A DNA stretch of 64,000 nt from Adiantum capillus-veneris (taxonomy: Eukaryota; Streptophyta; Polypodiopsida; Polypodiales; Pteridaceae). The position numbers and the translations under genes are program-made. Shown here one piece after another: positions 1-12,138 of this stretch. The stretch spans positions 15,806,912 through 15,870,911 of the forward strand of contig CM043965.1 in assembly GCA_014529385.2 (NCBI GenBank). The letters are read 5' to 3'. How positions within the stretch are numbered: position 1 is the stretch's first letter; each line of letters begins with the position of its first letter. The notes beneath the pieces were generated by a model that did no database searches, was not told where the DNA came from, and worked only from the letters and a program-made list of their open reading frames with translations.

Positions 1-1383
1 GAAGAACCATTTACCTTACAAGATGGTTATCTTCTCTATGGCAATAGACTATGTGTTATTAACTCACTACGTGAGAAAGTAATGTATGAATCTCATGATC
101 CACCTTATGCGGGGCATAGGGGGATTCAATCTACCTTAAAGGGAATTGAAACATATTTCTATTGGCCTACCATGAAAGTGAACATACAAGAGTATGTTTC
201 TAAATGTGCGGTATGCCAAAAGACAAAATTTGATAGAGGGAAGCAACTTGGATTGCTTCAACCCTTGCCAATCCCTAATTCACCATGGGAGAGCATATCC
301 ATGGATTTTATCTTTGGATTGCCTAAGTCTATCCATGGGAATACGGGAATATGGACGATAGTAGACAGGTTCAATAAACAAGCTCATTTTATACCTGTCA
401 AAAAGACTATCAAAACCCATCAAATGGCAACCCTCTTCATTTCACAAATTTTCAAGTACCATGGCTTGCCAATGTCCATAGTGTCGGATAGAGATCCTAG
501 AATGACCAGTAATTTCTGGAAGGGTCTCTTTGAGAATTTAGGGACAAGGCTAAACTTCTCTTCGGCCTATCATCCCTAAACGGATGGCCAAAGTGAAATA
601 GCTAACCTAACCATTCTCGATATACTAAAAGCCTATGTAGCGGAAGTAGATCAAAGATCCCAATGGGAGAAGTACTTACCCTTAGTGGAGTATGCTTACA
701 ATAACACTGTACATACTTCCACGGGAAAAGCACCTTTCGAGGTAAATGAGGGAAGATCAAAAAGTCCCTTGCTACTTAAGGTACATGGGAAGATCTTCGC
801 TGCAGATGAGTATAGCCGAGACCTACAAGAATATTTTCAAATGATTAAGGATGCTATCTCTATCTCACAGCAAAGGCAAAAGGCTGCTGCTGACAAGCAC
901 ATAAGAGCCCAAGCCTTTAAAGAAAACGATTGGGTCTTGTTAAAGTTTCCCAAGGCTCGATTATGGCACACGACGGGCAAGAATCCTACGGGCCACCAAA
1001 AGTACTATGCTAAACTAGCAAAAAGGTACTATGGTCCCTCCCAGATTCTTAGGCCAATAAATGAGATGGCCTATCAACTCAAGTTGCCCAATCATTGGCT
1101 CATACACAATGCTTTCCATGTGAGCCTATTAAAGCCTTACAAAGGAGATCCACCTGAAGAACCAACTATTGAAGACCCACCGGAGATCGAGGACCAAGAG
1201 GAGGTGCTGCAGCCCGAGTCCATTCTCCGACATGAAGACAAGGTATTAAGAGGCGGTAAGACTATCCGACGATATCTTATTAAGTTTAAGAATTATCCTT
1301 TTGAAGATGCTAGATGGATGCAAGGCATACAATTAAAGGATAAACTAAACCTTGTCAATGCTTACAATGATTCCCAAGAGTAA
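1..1383 (+). pseudogene. Ty3/gypsy chromovirus pol, 3' part (copy A), truncated by the window edge
   Basis: Frame 1 is open from the first base and encodes the end of an RNase H/integrase polyprotein. Visible in order are the integrase zinc-binding module (H..H then CAVCQK), the integrase core with the first Asp in SMDFIFG and the second in VSDRDPR, and the region with the third acidic residue in GQSE. It ends in a chromodomain-like tail (ESILRHED...RRYLIKFKNYPFEDARW) that would target heterochromatin in active chromoviruses. A TAA at 577-579 interrupts the conserved HP-Q-TDGQ motif where Gln is expected; the frame then continues to TAA at 1381-1383. Homology with copy B (8823-10338) runs to about 1520 and is roughly 98% by eye, including that same stop. 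Element identity is secure; it cannot make a full polyprotein. Confidence 0.9.
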
Positions 1384-3865
1384 GCAAATGTACAAAATGT
1401 TAAAAATGAACAAAGTTTTTTGTCTTATAAGACTCTCTTTTTCTTTATTGTGCACAAAAATGAAGTAGTATGCATGCTTAGATCAAGTTTGCGGAGACGA
1501 AGTCTCCCAAACACCAAGAGCCAGTCTAAGTTTTTCATTGACAGCTTCTAGATGTTTTGGGGTATTAAGGATCCGTATTTGGGTAGTGTATTTGAAGTGG
1601 TGAGCAACTTGAGAAAAAAGATAGGAAAAAGTTAAAATGGTAATCCATGCAACCTTTAAACCAATCGATGCGAGGATATTATGAGTGTGTGTATGTATTC
1701 CTATTAGAAAACATGGTTAAAAACAAAACTTTCTAATATGTAAGTCTCTTTGTCAATCTATTGGTCTTAAATTGAATAAGTCAATTTTTGCCCTTGTGCC
1801 CATTTGTGTGTGTTAAAGTATTAATTTATATACCTTATTCACAATCTTGAACCAAACGATTCAAAAAGAGAATTGACAAAGGAAAATAGCAATGAGTACA
1901 TACATCTTTTTAAACAAAACATTTGAAGTAGAATTTTGATGTTTTAATAACATCTAAGAAGAGAAAGTAAACTGGCATCAGTAGATGTTTTCTTGCTTAG
2001 TCTGATCAAACAACATTTGAATACAAAGATAGTAGAAGCCGGAATCCTTACCTCTAGCCATCATGCAAACAAAAAAATCATTAGCATTTTTCTTTAAGCA
2101 TGGAATGTAGGTATAGGATGGACCTAGCAGTTGTTATCCATGTCCCTCTTATCCATGCATTCAAAAATAGTTCAAAGATGATTTTTTATTTATTTTTGTC
2201 TAAGATCAATATAAGAACATGGTTTGCTAGAGTTGATGCTCTAATGATGTGTAAGCAAAATACTGTTTATGGACTACTTCATATCCCAATTAAGGGCAAG
2301 AATAGGCTCTATCAATTATAGCTAATGAAGGGATCCATAATTTCCTAGTGTGAGGCATACTGTTTAGCAAATTGAAAGCTATAAGTATTCGTGATTATAG
2401 TAATAAGCTAATATCCAATGTAACCAAGAGTATTGTAAGTACTACAGTAAAGGCAGTTAATGCTTTATTTTCTTGAGAATCATATTTCTATACATAAGAA
2501 TTAATTCTAACTCTTTAACCATAGCTTTATGCAGTCATACGCCAGTTTGATTAAATTATGAATTACCAAAAAGTTGTTACAATTACGATAGTCCACAATC
2601 TATTCAAAGTTGACTTTCTTCATTATTTTCAAGTAATTGTCGCTAAAATTCTAAACTGCAAGTGTTATTGTTGATAATTACTTGCAAGTATAAAAATCTC
2701 TAAAATGATAAATTTATGCATGTTAGAGATCGTATTGAGTGAAGACTTTGGTTTTCTATGTCAAAAAAGGTATCACAAAACTAAAAAATAAGTTTAATGT
2801 GAAAAAACCATAAAGGAAGAAAACACGAGTTTCCTAAGGAAGGAAGAAACATATTATAGAAATCTTTCACCTGAGAGGAGGATGCACCGGTGATTCCATT
2901 CGCGGTTTGTTTGTCCGCCATGAGTGAAGTTGTACTTCAAGTCTTCTAAATGACCGGCACTGAGAACTTGTGTTCTTATGATAGTTTTGGCATGTGTTTT
3001 GATGTTTTGGCTTTCTAGATTGTGTGTAGTTTGACCGAGGTAGTATGAACTTAGTGCTAACTAATGGAGAGACAAGCACTTGTGAATTGTACACAAATGG
3101 ATGTATGGAATGCCGGTTACCAAGTGAGAAAATTGAGGCAAGGGAAATTGAGTGTAACTTGCTGCCAGAAGAATTATTGAGCTAAAGAGGGGAGGACCCA
3201 ATCACTGAAACCACTTATCAGTGCAAAGGATGATCATCATCTGCAAGAATTGCAAGCAGCTAAGGGGAAGTTTGATTATGTGGGTGAAAGTGTGCATGAA
3301 TCAGAAGCACAAGGAGTGCTTATATAATATGCAACAAGTGTAGATGTGTGTTTTTAGAGAGAGCGAGAGAGAGAGAGAGAGAGAGAGACAAAGAGAAACG
3401 GCGAATGCTGGTATGGGCAAAATTGATAGAAAATAATATGTGTATTGGCCTGTATGCCTTTGTCAAAGGCCATTTCATTTTGATATCTCAACCTTCGTCA
3501 GAGCGTCTCATCAGTAGAGCACACATGTGTGTGTGTGTGTGTGTGTGTGTGTCTGTGTATGTGTGTGTGTGTGAGAGAGAGAGAGGTGCCAAGGTAGATG
3601 CATATGGCTCTATCAACAAGACTTTCTAACCAATGGAGTATATGCATAATGCTTGATAATGGAAGAGTAGCCGAAGGTCTTTGCCATTGTTGTTGGACAT
3701 TATAGCTTTCACTACATCTATTTATTCTATTACAAGGAGAAGAATTTAGGCACGCTACATGGTAGGAAATACAAAATGTTGTTAGCAGGTGGTGTCATGA
3801 TCCAAAAATCGAAGGAGTGCTCAAAGTCTTGACCTAGAAGGTGAGGAGAAGGGATACAAAGAGGC

Positions 3866-3909
<44 letters not shown>

Positions 3910-4165
3910 GAGATTTTCCCCTAGTGGGGCCAATCAAGGGCATAGAGAGGGTCCAAGAGTTCTTGATCTAATTTCGACTTTGCCAAAATTTGAGATTCAA
4001 TGGAATGATACAAAATTCAAACTCTATGGGCTGATTTTGACAGCTTTTAGGCCTTTGTTGAGGGTTGAAAACTAAGAGAGATCATGGAAGAACTTAAGCT
4101 GCAAAAATGCAAAAACAAAGGTTGAATTGTGGCCTTTAACTTCACAAAAAAATCCTTCTAGGAGA
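1384..4165. other. Non-coding stretch: Ty3 3' UTR, then unassigned AT-rich DNA with microsatellites
   Basis: Up to about 1520 this is the 3' untranslated part of copy A, matching copy B. From 1521 to about 3350 I see only short chance frames and no recognisable protein. Dinucleotide tracts follow: (GA)n at 3356-3388, (GT)n then (GA)n at 3526-3585, and (CA)n at 3866-3907. No gene supported. Confidence 0.5.
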
Positions 4166-4434
4166 ATGTTATGGAATTGATATGTTATTATTTATTGCAG
4201 TTGACAGGTGGAAAAGACTAAATCGAGCTAGGCCTATGTGAATGGAAATATATAAATATTGTATATTTTATTATTCAAGTGCTCTTTATGAGCTTTGGCC
4301 ATTTATGTCCGGCCGACCAGTTTGTACTCACATTTGACCATTTAAGAAATCTATAAAACAAATACGTGCAAGAGGGAAGTGATCACTCTTGCACGGGGGG
4401 AGATTGCACCCAGTGCTTGTGTCTATTCTTCTCC

Positions 4435-4487
<53 letters not shown>

Positions 4488-4691
4488 CTCTCTCTCTTGT
4501 CGTGCCGGTGTGGCACTCCGCTCTAGGAGGCGCATCTGCACGTGCTCTTCTTCTCTCTCTCGCTCTATGTCTCTCTCTGTTCGCGTACGTCTTTGATTAT
4601 GTGTGTGTGCGATGATTCAGGTATACCGATTTATCGTTTTATGGTATGAATTGTGTTACTATGAGTATTTTGCAGCGCCATCGCGCTCCCA
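4166..4691 (+). repeat. Probable copia-type LTR
   Basis: The stretch starts TGTTATGGAATTGATA, has a TATAAAA box at 4352-4358 and a long (TC)n tract at 4441-4484 in the presumed transcribed leader, and ends around CCCA at 4688-4691. About 10 bases later comes a sequence resembling the initiator-Met tRNA primer site used by Ty1/copia elements. No gag or pol follows, so this is a truncated or non-autonomous copy. Boundaries are approximate because no second LTR or target duplication was found. Confidence 0.45.
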
Positions 4692-4701
4692 TTTATAGTA
4701 G

Positions 4702-4713
4702 TGGTATTAGAGC
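4702..4713 (+). other. Primer-binding site, copia type
   Basis: TGGTATTAGAGC differs by one base from the TGGTATCAGAGC typical of plant copia elements (complement of the 3' end of initiator tRNA-Met). It supports calling the preceding stretch an LTR. Confidence 0.5.
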
Positions 4714-5624
4714 CGAGGCTACGCTCCAAAGATTGAGGATCTTGATAATCAAAACTTAAGTATTTCATTCCTTTTGATATTTTTCTACTTGCACATGCGT
4801 TGAATTGATTAAACTTGTTAAAAATAAAATTAGTATTAAACGTATTGGATAGTTAGTGGCTTTTGGATTTGGTTAACCCCTAAAATTAACGCAACTATTT
4901 TAGTGAAGTATAAGTGGATCGATTTTAATGTTTAAGGCTATTTATACTCGCATGATGAGAGATTATAACGTGGATTAGACTGTGAATGTAGACACAGAAA
5001 TAGCAACAGAAAATGTATTTACCTATGATGGAACTCTGTAAATAGAGAGTATAATCGAATTATGTAAAAACAGAGTAAGTACAGAAAGAGAAGAAGAAGA
5101 AGTGGTCGTAGTAGTAGAGAATATTTAAGGCCATAAGGGTACTCCCGTCAAGATTTTAGAGATATTGTTGATCGAGCCTTGGCCTTACAATCAATAGCTA
5201 GAGGTGAAGAACAAGATACACACACAAAAAAAATTAAGAAAATCCATTGTGACAAATCAATGAAACCTCAAATGTCTATCCGAGGGATTTAAACCATACT
5301 GATACTAGTCGATAGGAAACCAACTAATCTCTCAAGCTAGTGGGACAGTTTGCTAAACACAATTATCCTAAATATTAAAGTTTAGAAAGAATACAAAAGA
5401 ATATGAAGCAGCAAGAGTAGGCGGGCACACTAGGGGCGTTTCCATAACCATAACGTTCAACCAGCATGCTCATCAGCAGCATTTGGAAGACAACACCTAC
5501 GTCAGCCATGGTGGGTGCAATTCAGAGCATGACCAGATCAGCACACTGTCGATCCGTGACGGTTGCATGCGTCAGGTGTGCAGTGGATGGCAGCCGCCAT
5601 GCAACCTAACACCATCTTCACGGC
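4714..5624. other. Unassigned stretch after the copia primer site
   Basis: No coding frame or recognisable domain. It reads as degraded element leader followed by unique-looking DNA up to the left inverted arm at 5625. Nothing further supported. Confidence 0.4.
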
Positions 5625-6091
5625 TGTAACATTTAATGGCCTAATAACTTGTGTGTAGCGGAAATTAGCATGAACATAGTGGGCATTTCATTAGAATAGA
5701 TTCCTAATGAGAATTACAAGAGTGCTTGGGTGGAGAGAGCAACAAAAAGCATAACACCTAGTTAGATAGCATCAACAATACTTCAAAAGAGAGAGAAATT
5801 AAGCTCTTGACAACAGTTGAGGACCGTATTTGGATGGAGCCGGGGACCCCTCCAAAAGGCTTTGTATTATGGTTTCTCCCATCAAGAGAGACATTGTACA
5901 ATACAATTCTTTGTGTTCCTTCAAGACTAGCTAGTGCAATGAAGATGAAAGCGGGTAGAGGATCCCTATGTTACCCTACGACATCATTCCACAATGGATG
6001 ACTAGTCCATTTGGCGCTTGAGAGCTTGAGGCTGCCGCAAGCATGTCTGCACATTAGTCCTATCAGTCTTCCATAGTAGAGTGACATGCTC
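5625..6091 (+). repeat. Left arm of a ~467-bp inverted repeat
   Basis: This segment (starting TGTAACATTTAATGGCC, ending AGAGTGACATGCTC) reappears as its reverse complement at 10341-10482 plus 11811-12138. Matching is near-perfect across the whole arm with only scattered differences. The short frame at 5807-6001 lies inside the repeat and is not a gene. The repeat could be an LTR present in two orientations or the termini of a foldback-type structure; no target duplication is seen next to its outer ends. Confidence 0.85.
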
Positions 6092-6199
6092 AAATTTACA
6101 AACATAACCCTAGGTGTTCTATGATCTACCCTGTAAATAGATACATGCCCTTTCTTGCGAGAGCAGCCAAAAAGAATTAAAAATGTATGGTTGTTCTGC

Positions 6200-7995
6200 C
6201 TACTCTATCTCTAATTTAAGTTGATATTTCTATTTTTAGAATGACTCCTTTGTCCTCGGGATGGAATTGCCTATCGAGCTCACTTCTTCTAAAGAATTAT
6301 TGTTTCCTAACAAAGTTGCAGAATTTCACTTATCTTTAATAGGTTCTTGGCTTGGAAGACAAACTCGTAATTTGGTTTTAGCATAGGTTGCGTTCATTCA
6401 CTTCCGCAATATGATGCTGGAAGTTCTAAAAGAGCTAAAAGAGGATGAACCTAAAACCTTTTTGACATCATATGGCAACTACAAAGGAGTAAAGACTTTG
6501 CTTAATCTGCTTAAACCCAATACAGAGGAAGAGTCTACCCCTTCCCTAAAAAGACCTATTTCCTTAACTAACATTCCTAACTCACTCAGATCCTTTTTGA
6601 CTCCCTTATTAATTCTAATTTTAACTTTGGTAGAGGAAAGTTAGAAAGTTATACCAGTAGAGAGAGAGAGCCAAAAATCTTCGTGTAAAACATCTTCTTG
6701 ATATGTGATTGTAATATTTTCAGGTGATTACCAACTTGGTGTGCAGGAAGATCCTAAGTTGTAAGAAGGAGGCACATAACCATATTTTTGTGCATTGCCT
6801 TTTTGTTAACAAATTCTAGAATTATACCCACCTAAATCCATTTTTATGGAAATTTTTCATCAAAATTTTGGTAATACGTCCCTACTTAATTTAGTTATGT
6901 TTTCCTGGAAGTACACATATACACTAAAAAACTGGTTCTACAATACTGACTTTTTAAGATTTCACATCCCTTTTACTTGTAATTGCAGTAATTATATGGA
7001 ATTTACTTCTCAATTGATAAATTTAGATCACACATTTGTACTTCAAACCTAGATATTTGCATGGATAGGAGATTCGCGCTTTGCTTAGCAAAGGTTTAAA
7101 TCATATTCCCCTTCCCCCGCTTAACCCTCACTTAGCCTTTGCGGCCCTTTTTTATTGTTTAACCAACTTGGTTTAAAAACTCAAACTGGAGTCAGAGGTA
7201 ACCCACAACCTCTCTCAACTACTTTTTCACACCTTTCCTACAAAGTTGTAAACTTAAACCCACAATGGTTAATATTATACTACTTGGTATACTCTTGATA
7301 TACTCACAAAAATTAGAGATCTAGCTTCCAAATTCTTTATTGTGGGACTACACAAAGCTGAAAACACACCTACAATTATTTGTAAACAGTTGGTGCACTT
7401 GGCAACACTTGAAAGATTGAATGGTGAAGAATTCTCCATCTTTGATCTTAACCCAAATGATGTTGGGAGTCAACTTATAACACAACTTCAAGAACTTGGT
7501 TACAATCTTGATAACAAAAAACTTCATGTACTCTTTCCCACGTACAAAGCACATAAACATAAATTTAGATAGATCTCAGATGCCTCAAATGGAATTCATG
7601 CAAAAATTATAGACTGAATCACTAAATGTCTTAATTTAGTCCTAATAAAACTTGAACACCACTGTGCTACTAAACAAAAAACCACTCGCGAGTTTCTTGG
7701 GAGCGATTACAATCCTTTTTGGATAGTTAAGAATAGTATTGAGCTTTTCTTAAATCTCCTAGAACAAATTACACTAATTTATATGGCTAACATTACACCC
7801 TGCTATGAGAATATTCTCATTTTTGGAGAAAATGGTTTATTCTCGGTGTTAGAAGAACCAATTGATCTTGCATTTAAAAATAAAGCAAAAAAACATTACT
7901 TTTCTATTTCCCTCATTAAGGAACCAACATGGGTTAAAAAATACATGCATGTCGTCCCTTACTACTTTAACCAAACAGACCTAATAATTCACCTC
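6200..7995 (+). pseudogene. Penelope-like element RT relic (Athena/Coprina-like), degraded
   Basis: Several frames joined by stops and shifts look like a decayed reverse transcriptase of the Penelope/telomerase branch. Pieces include an N-terminal region at 6240-6640, a LAKGLNHIPLPPLNPHLAF block near 7085, a stretch at 7342-7572 containing LHVLFPTYKAHKHKFR followed by ISDASNG, and a motif-A-like MANITPCYENI at 7783. These agree with the KGLNHIP, fRWI and D-I-T-R-C-Y-E-S-I-P blocks I associate with Athena/Coprina-type elements in fungi and seed-free plants. The expected motif-A Asp reads Asn. Motif C is absent because homology stops where Ty3 copy B begins, about 7998. No GIY-YIG domain is seen. 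The family call is inference; that it is degraded coding DNA is better supported. Confidence 0.45.
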
Positions 7996-7997
7996 CA

Positions 7998-10203
7998 TTT
8001 TTTCAAGTTTTGAGAGAGAATAAACTTTATGTTAATCGAAAGAAAAGTGAATTTTTCTTGCAAGAGATTCAGTATTTAGGTCACATTATCTCTCAAGATG
8101 GCATCCAAATGGATCCATCAAAGTTAGAGGTAATAAAAGGATGGCCTAAACCAAGGAATCTTCATGAACTAAGAAGGTTTATAGGTATGTGTGCATACTA
8201 TAGACGCTTCATAGAAAAGTTCTCACAAATTGCGGGACCATTACATGACCTAACAAAGAAAAGCGTTAGGTATACATGGTCTGCTAAGGAGAACAATGCT
8301 TTCAACCTCTGTATACATGGTCAACCTGTGCTTACACTACCGGATCTCTCAAAACCATTTGAGGGCCAATGTGATGCTTGTGGTGATTGCCTTGGAGCTG
8401 TTTTTCTCCAAGAAGGGCACGCCATAGGCTATGAGAGTCGAAGGCTCGACCCTGTTGAGAAAGCTCTAGGCATATATGAAAAGGAACTCCTTGCAGTTCT
8501 ACATGCCTTAGACTCATGGAAGAACTATTTATTGGGGACTCCTTTCATTCTGCGAACGGATCACCAAAGTCTTAAGTACTTCATGACGCAGACCAAGCTC
8601 TCCGACAAACAAATGAGGTGGGCAAATTTCCTTTCGCAATTTCATTTTCATATTGCTCACATTGCTGGCAAGCATAATCAAGTAGCTGATGCACTCTCAA
8701 GACGGCCGAGAGTGAATGCAATTTCCATAGCAACTCACAATGATCTATCTTCAATGATAGATGAGTATGCTATTGATCCCGATTTTAGAGATGTGATTTC
8801 AGCCCTTGCATTAGGGAAGAAAGAAGAACCATTTACCTTACAAGATGGTTATCTTCTCTATCGCAATAGACTATGTGTTATTAACTCACTACGTGAGAAA
8901 GTAATGTATGAATCTCATGATCCACCTTATGCGGGGCATAGGGGGATTCAATCTACCTTAAAGGGAATTGAAACATATTTCTATTGGCCTACCATGAAAG
9001 TGAACATACAAGAGTATGTTTCTAAATGTGTGGTATGCCAAAAGACAAAATTTGATAGAGGGAAGCAACTTGGATTGCTTCAACCCTTGCCAATCCTTAA
9101 TTCACCATGGGAGATCATATCCATGGATTTTATCTTTGGATTGCCTAAGTCTATCCATGGGAATACGGGAATATGGACGATAGTAGACAGGTTCAGTAAA
9201 AAATCTCATTTTATACCTGTCAAAAAGACTATCAAAACCCATCAAATGGCAACCCTCTTCATTTCACAAATTTTCAAGTACCATGGCTTGCCAATGTCCA
9301 TAGTGTCAGATAGAGATCCTAGAATGACCAGTAATTTCTGGAAGGGTCTCTTTGAGAATTTAGGGACAAGGCTAAACTTCTCTTCGGCCTATCATCCCTA
9401 AACGGATGGCCAAAGTGAAATAGCTAACCTAACCATTCTCGATATACTAAAAGCCTATGTAACGGAAGTAGATCAAAGATCCCAATGGGAGAAGTACTTA
9501 CCCTTAGTGGAGTATGCTTACAATAACACTGTACATACTTCCACGGGAAAAGCACCTTTCGAGGTAATTGAGGGAAGATCAAAAAGTCCCTTGCTACTTA
9601 AGGTACATGGGAAGATCTTCGCTGCAGATGAGTATAGCAGACCTACAAGAATATTTTCAAACGATTAAGGATGCTATCTCTATCTCACAGCAAAGGCAAA
9701 AGGCTGCTGCTGACAAGCACATAAGAGCCCAAGCCTTTAAAGAAAATGATTGGGTCTGGTTAAAGTTTCCCAAGGCTCGATTATGGCACACGACGGGCAA
9801 GAATCCTACGGGCCACCAAAAGTACTATGCTAAACTAGCAAAAAGGTCCTATGGTCCCTTCCAGATTCTTAGGCCAATAAATGAGATGGCCTATCAACTC
9901 AAGTTGCCCAATCATTTGCTCATACACAATGCTTTCCATGTGAGCCTATTAAAGCCTTACAAAGGAGAGCCACCTCAAGAACCAACTATTGAAGACCCAC
10001 CGGAGATCGAGGACCAAGAGGAGGTGCTGCAGCCCGAGTCCATTCTCCGACATGAAGACAAGGAATTAAGAGGCGGTAAGACTATCCGACGATATCTTAT
10101 TAAGTTTAAGAATCATCCTTTTGAAGATGCTAGATGGATGCAAGGCATACAATTAAAGGATAAACTAAACCTTGTCAATGCTTACAATGATTCCCAAGAG
10201 TAA
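7998..10203 (+). pseudogene. Ty3/gypsy chromovirus pol, 5'-truncated (copy B)
   Basis: Homology starts abruptly in the RT thumb (FQVLRENKLYVNRKKSEFFL). RNase H follows with its acidic residues in QCDACGD, YEKELLAV, LRTDHQS and QVADALS, then the integrase zinc-binding module and core, and a chromodomain-like C-terminus. Lesions are the TAA at 9399-9401 in the HP-Q-TDGQ motif, shared with copy A, and a 2-bp deletion near 9637 that moves the last ~200 codons to another frame ending at 10203. The upstream neighbour is the Penelope-like relic, with no LTR, gag or protease between, so this copy arose by truncation or recombination. Homology with copy A ends at 10338, three bases before the right inverted arm. 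Confidence 0.9.
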
Positions 10204-10340
10204 GAAAATGTACAAAATGTTAAAAATGAACAAAGTTTTTTGTCTTATAAGACTCTCTTTTTCTTTATTGTGCACAAAAGTGAAGTAGTATGCATGCTTA
10301 GATCAAGTTTTCGGAGACGAAGTCTCCCAAACACCAAGTA

Positions 10341-12138
10341 GAGCATGTCACTCTACTATGGAAGACTGATAGGACTAATGTGCAGACATGCTTGCGGCAG
10401 CCTCAGGCTCTCAAGCGCCAAATGGACTAGTCATCCATTGTGGAATGATGTCGTAGGGTAACATAGGGATCCTCTACCCGCTAAGAAAAGGACGCATGAA
10501 TATGCTTTATCTTCTCTACACCATAGTCGAGAACGACTATGATTTCAAGAGAGAGGTAATGTCATAATAATCAATATCTAATTCTCCTAAATGATTTTCT
10601 CATATTAAACTGATCATTTAATGTGGGAAAGTGCCAGGGGAGAAAAAGCTAGAATATTGGTTAAGCTAGCAGACCGGCCATAGTAGGGATCCAAAGGAGG
10701 AAAAATAGGGATCCAAAGGGGGGGCCATCTGCAAAAGAGCCATGTGCAACAATGGGCTAAAAAGACCCTAAGGTTCAACCCATTAAGACTTCCAAAATGC
10801 TAAGGTTCCAAAATTCAAAGTTTGTGTCCAAAGGTCAACCCTAGGGGAAATTGGATTCTTTGTGTGTACCAAAAAAGTCTTGGCAATCCCTACATGGGAG
10901 GGGGCGAGCCCTTCTTCTAGGGGATGAGAGAGAAAGTCCCACACACACACACAGGCTCCCTTTACACAAAGGGAACTAGGGACACATGTCAGCTCCCTAG
11001 CCCATATGCCCACAAGGTGTGCCCAATTCCTATTGGATGGCCTTGGAGGTGGCCAATGAGAATTAGGCTAGAGTAAATCTAGTTTAATTAATTTAAAAAC
11101 ACTTAATAAAAGAACCAATGAGAATTAAGTCTCCTAAAAGACTATTGGACAGTCTCCCAAGGGGTCCAATGAGCATTCAGGAGCCCAATGTCTTGCCTGA
11201 TTCCTATTGGCCAGGAGGCAAAGGGGTCCAATGAGAGTTTAGTTTAATTATTAAATTACCTAAAGCTCTCACAAAAGGGGAAAGGGGGACACATGTCAAA
11301 AGGCTATTACTTATTAATTGTGATAGGCTTGACTTGGGGAGGTCCAAATGAGGGCTGAGCAAGAGAAAATAGCAAGAGGGCTCGCCCAAGAGAGAGAGGG
11401 GGCTGATTTTTGCAATGCATTATCTCACACACACTCACACAATCTCATGTGTGAAGAAAGAGAAGACTATCTCTTCCCAAGCTTTAATGGAGAGCTCATC
11501 ACCTACTCCAAGCTTGTGAGATAGAAGCCTACATCGACATACTCTTGGCATGTGGATGCAAATCCAACCAAGAGGCAAGCTTCAATGCATGCTCATCTCC
11601 TCTACCGAGCTAATTACTAAGCTAAAGCTATGCCAATATGAGTGATTATGTGAGGAGATGTACATCTTTCTCGTGAGATACTCCTTCTTCCTCTCAACCT
11701 ACTCTCATACCCTGCTAGCTCTCACCATTTTCGAAGGTGTGTGAGGTCTTGGGTCTGAGAACGGGGATAATTCAAGTTGTGTTTGCTAAGCGTTTTGCTT
11801 AGTGCATGAAGCTTTCATCTTCATTGCACTAGCTAGTCTTGAAGGAACACAAAGAATTGTATTGTACAATGTCTCTCTTGATGGGAGAAACCATAATACA
11901 AAGCCTTTTGGAGGGGGGGCCGGCTCCATCCAAATATGATCCTCAACTGTTGTCAATAGCTTAATTTCTCTCTCTTTTGAAGTATTGTTGATGCTATCTA
12001 ACTAGGTGTTATGCTTTTTGTTGCTCTCTCCACCCAAGCACTCTTGTAATTCTCATTAGGAATCTATTCTAATGAAATGCCAACTATGTTCATGCTAATT
12101 TCCGCTACACACAAGTTATTAGGCCATTAAATGTTACA
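10341..12138 (-). repeat. Right arm of the inverted repeat, split by an insert
   Basis: 10341-10482 and 11811-12138 together are the reverse complement of the left arm at 5625-6091. The outer end reads CCATTAAATGTTACA, mirroring TGTAACATTTAATGG on the left. The copy is interrupted at 10483-11810. The flanks of the whole block (ending GGC on the left, starting CTTGG on the right) show no obvious target-site duplication. Confidence 0.85.
10483..11810. other. 1.33-kb insert inside the right arm
   Basis: The left arm runs straight through CCCGCTTTCATC, whereas here 1,328 bases separate CCCGCT from GCTTTCATC. GCT is present on both sides (10480-10482 and 11811-11813), consistent with a 3-bp target duplication or with junction microhomology. 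No convincing coding frame. It contains four CCAATGAG motifs at 11053, 11115, 11166 and 11228. The alternative is a precise loss from the left arm. Confidence 0.6.

Noticed and set aside
4328-4615. Overlapping Ser-Leu and Arg-Glu frames
   Set aside because: They are translations of a (CT)n microsatellite in both strands.
5807-6001. 64-codon ORF
   Set aside because: Falls inside the inverted repeat arm; its other copy at 11811-12138 does not preserve the frame.
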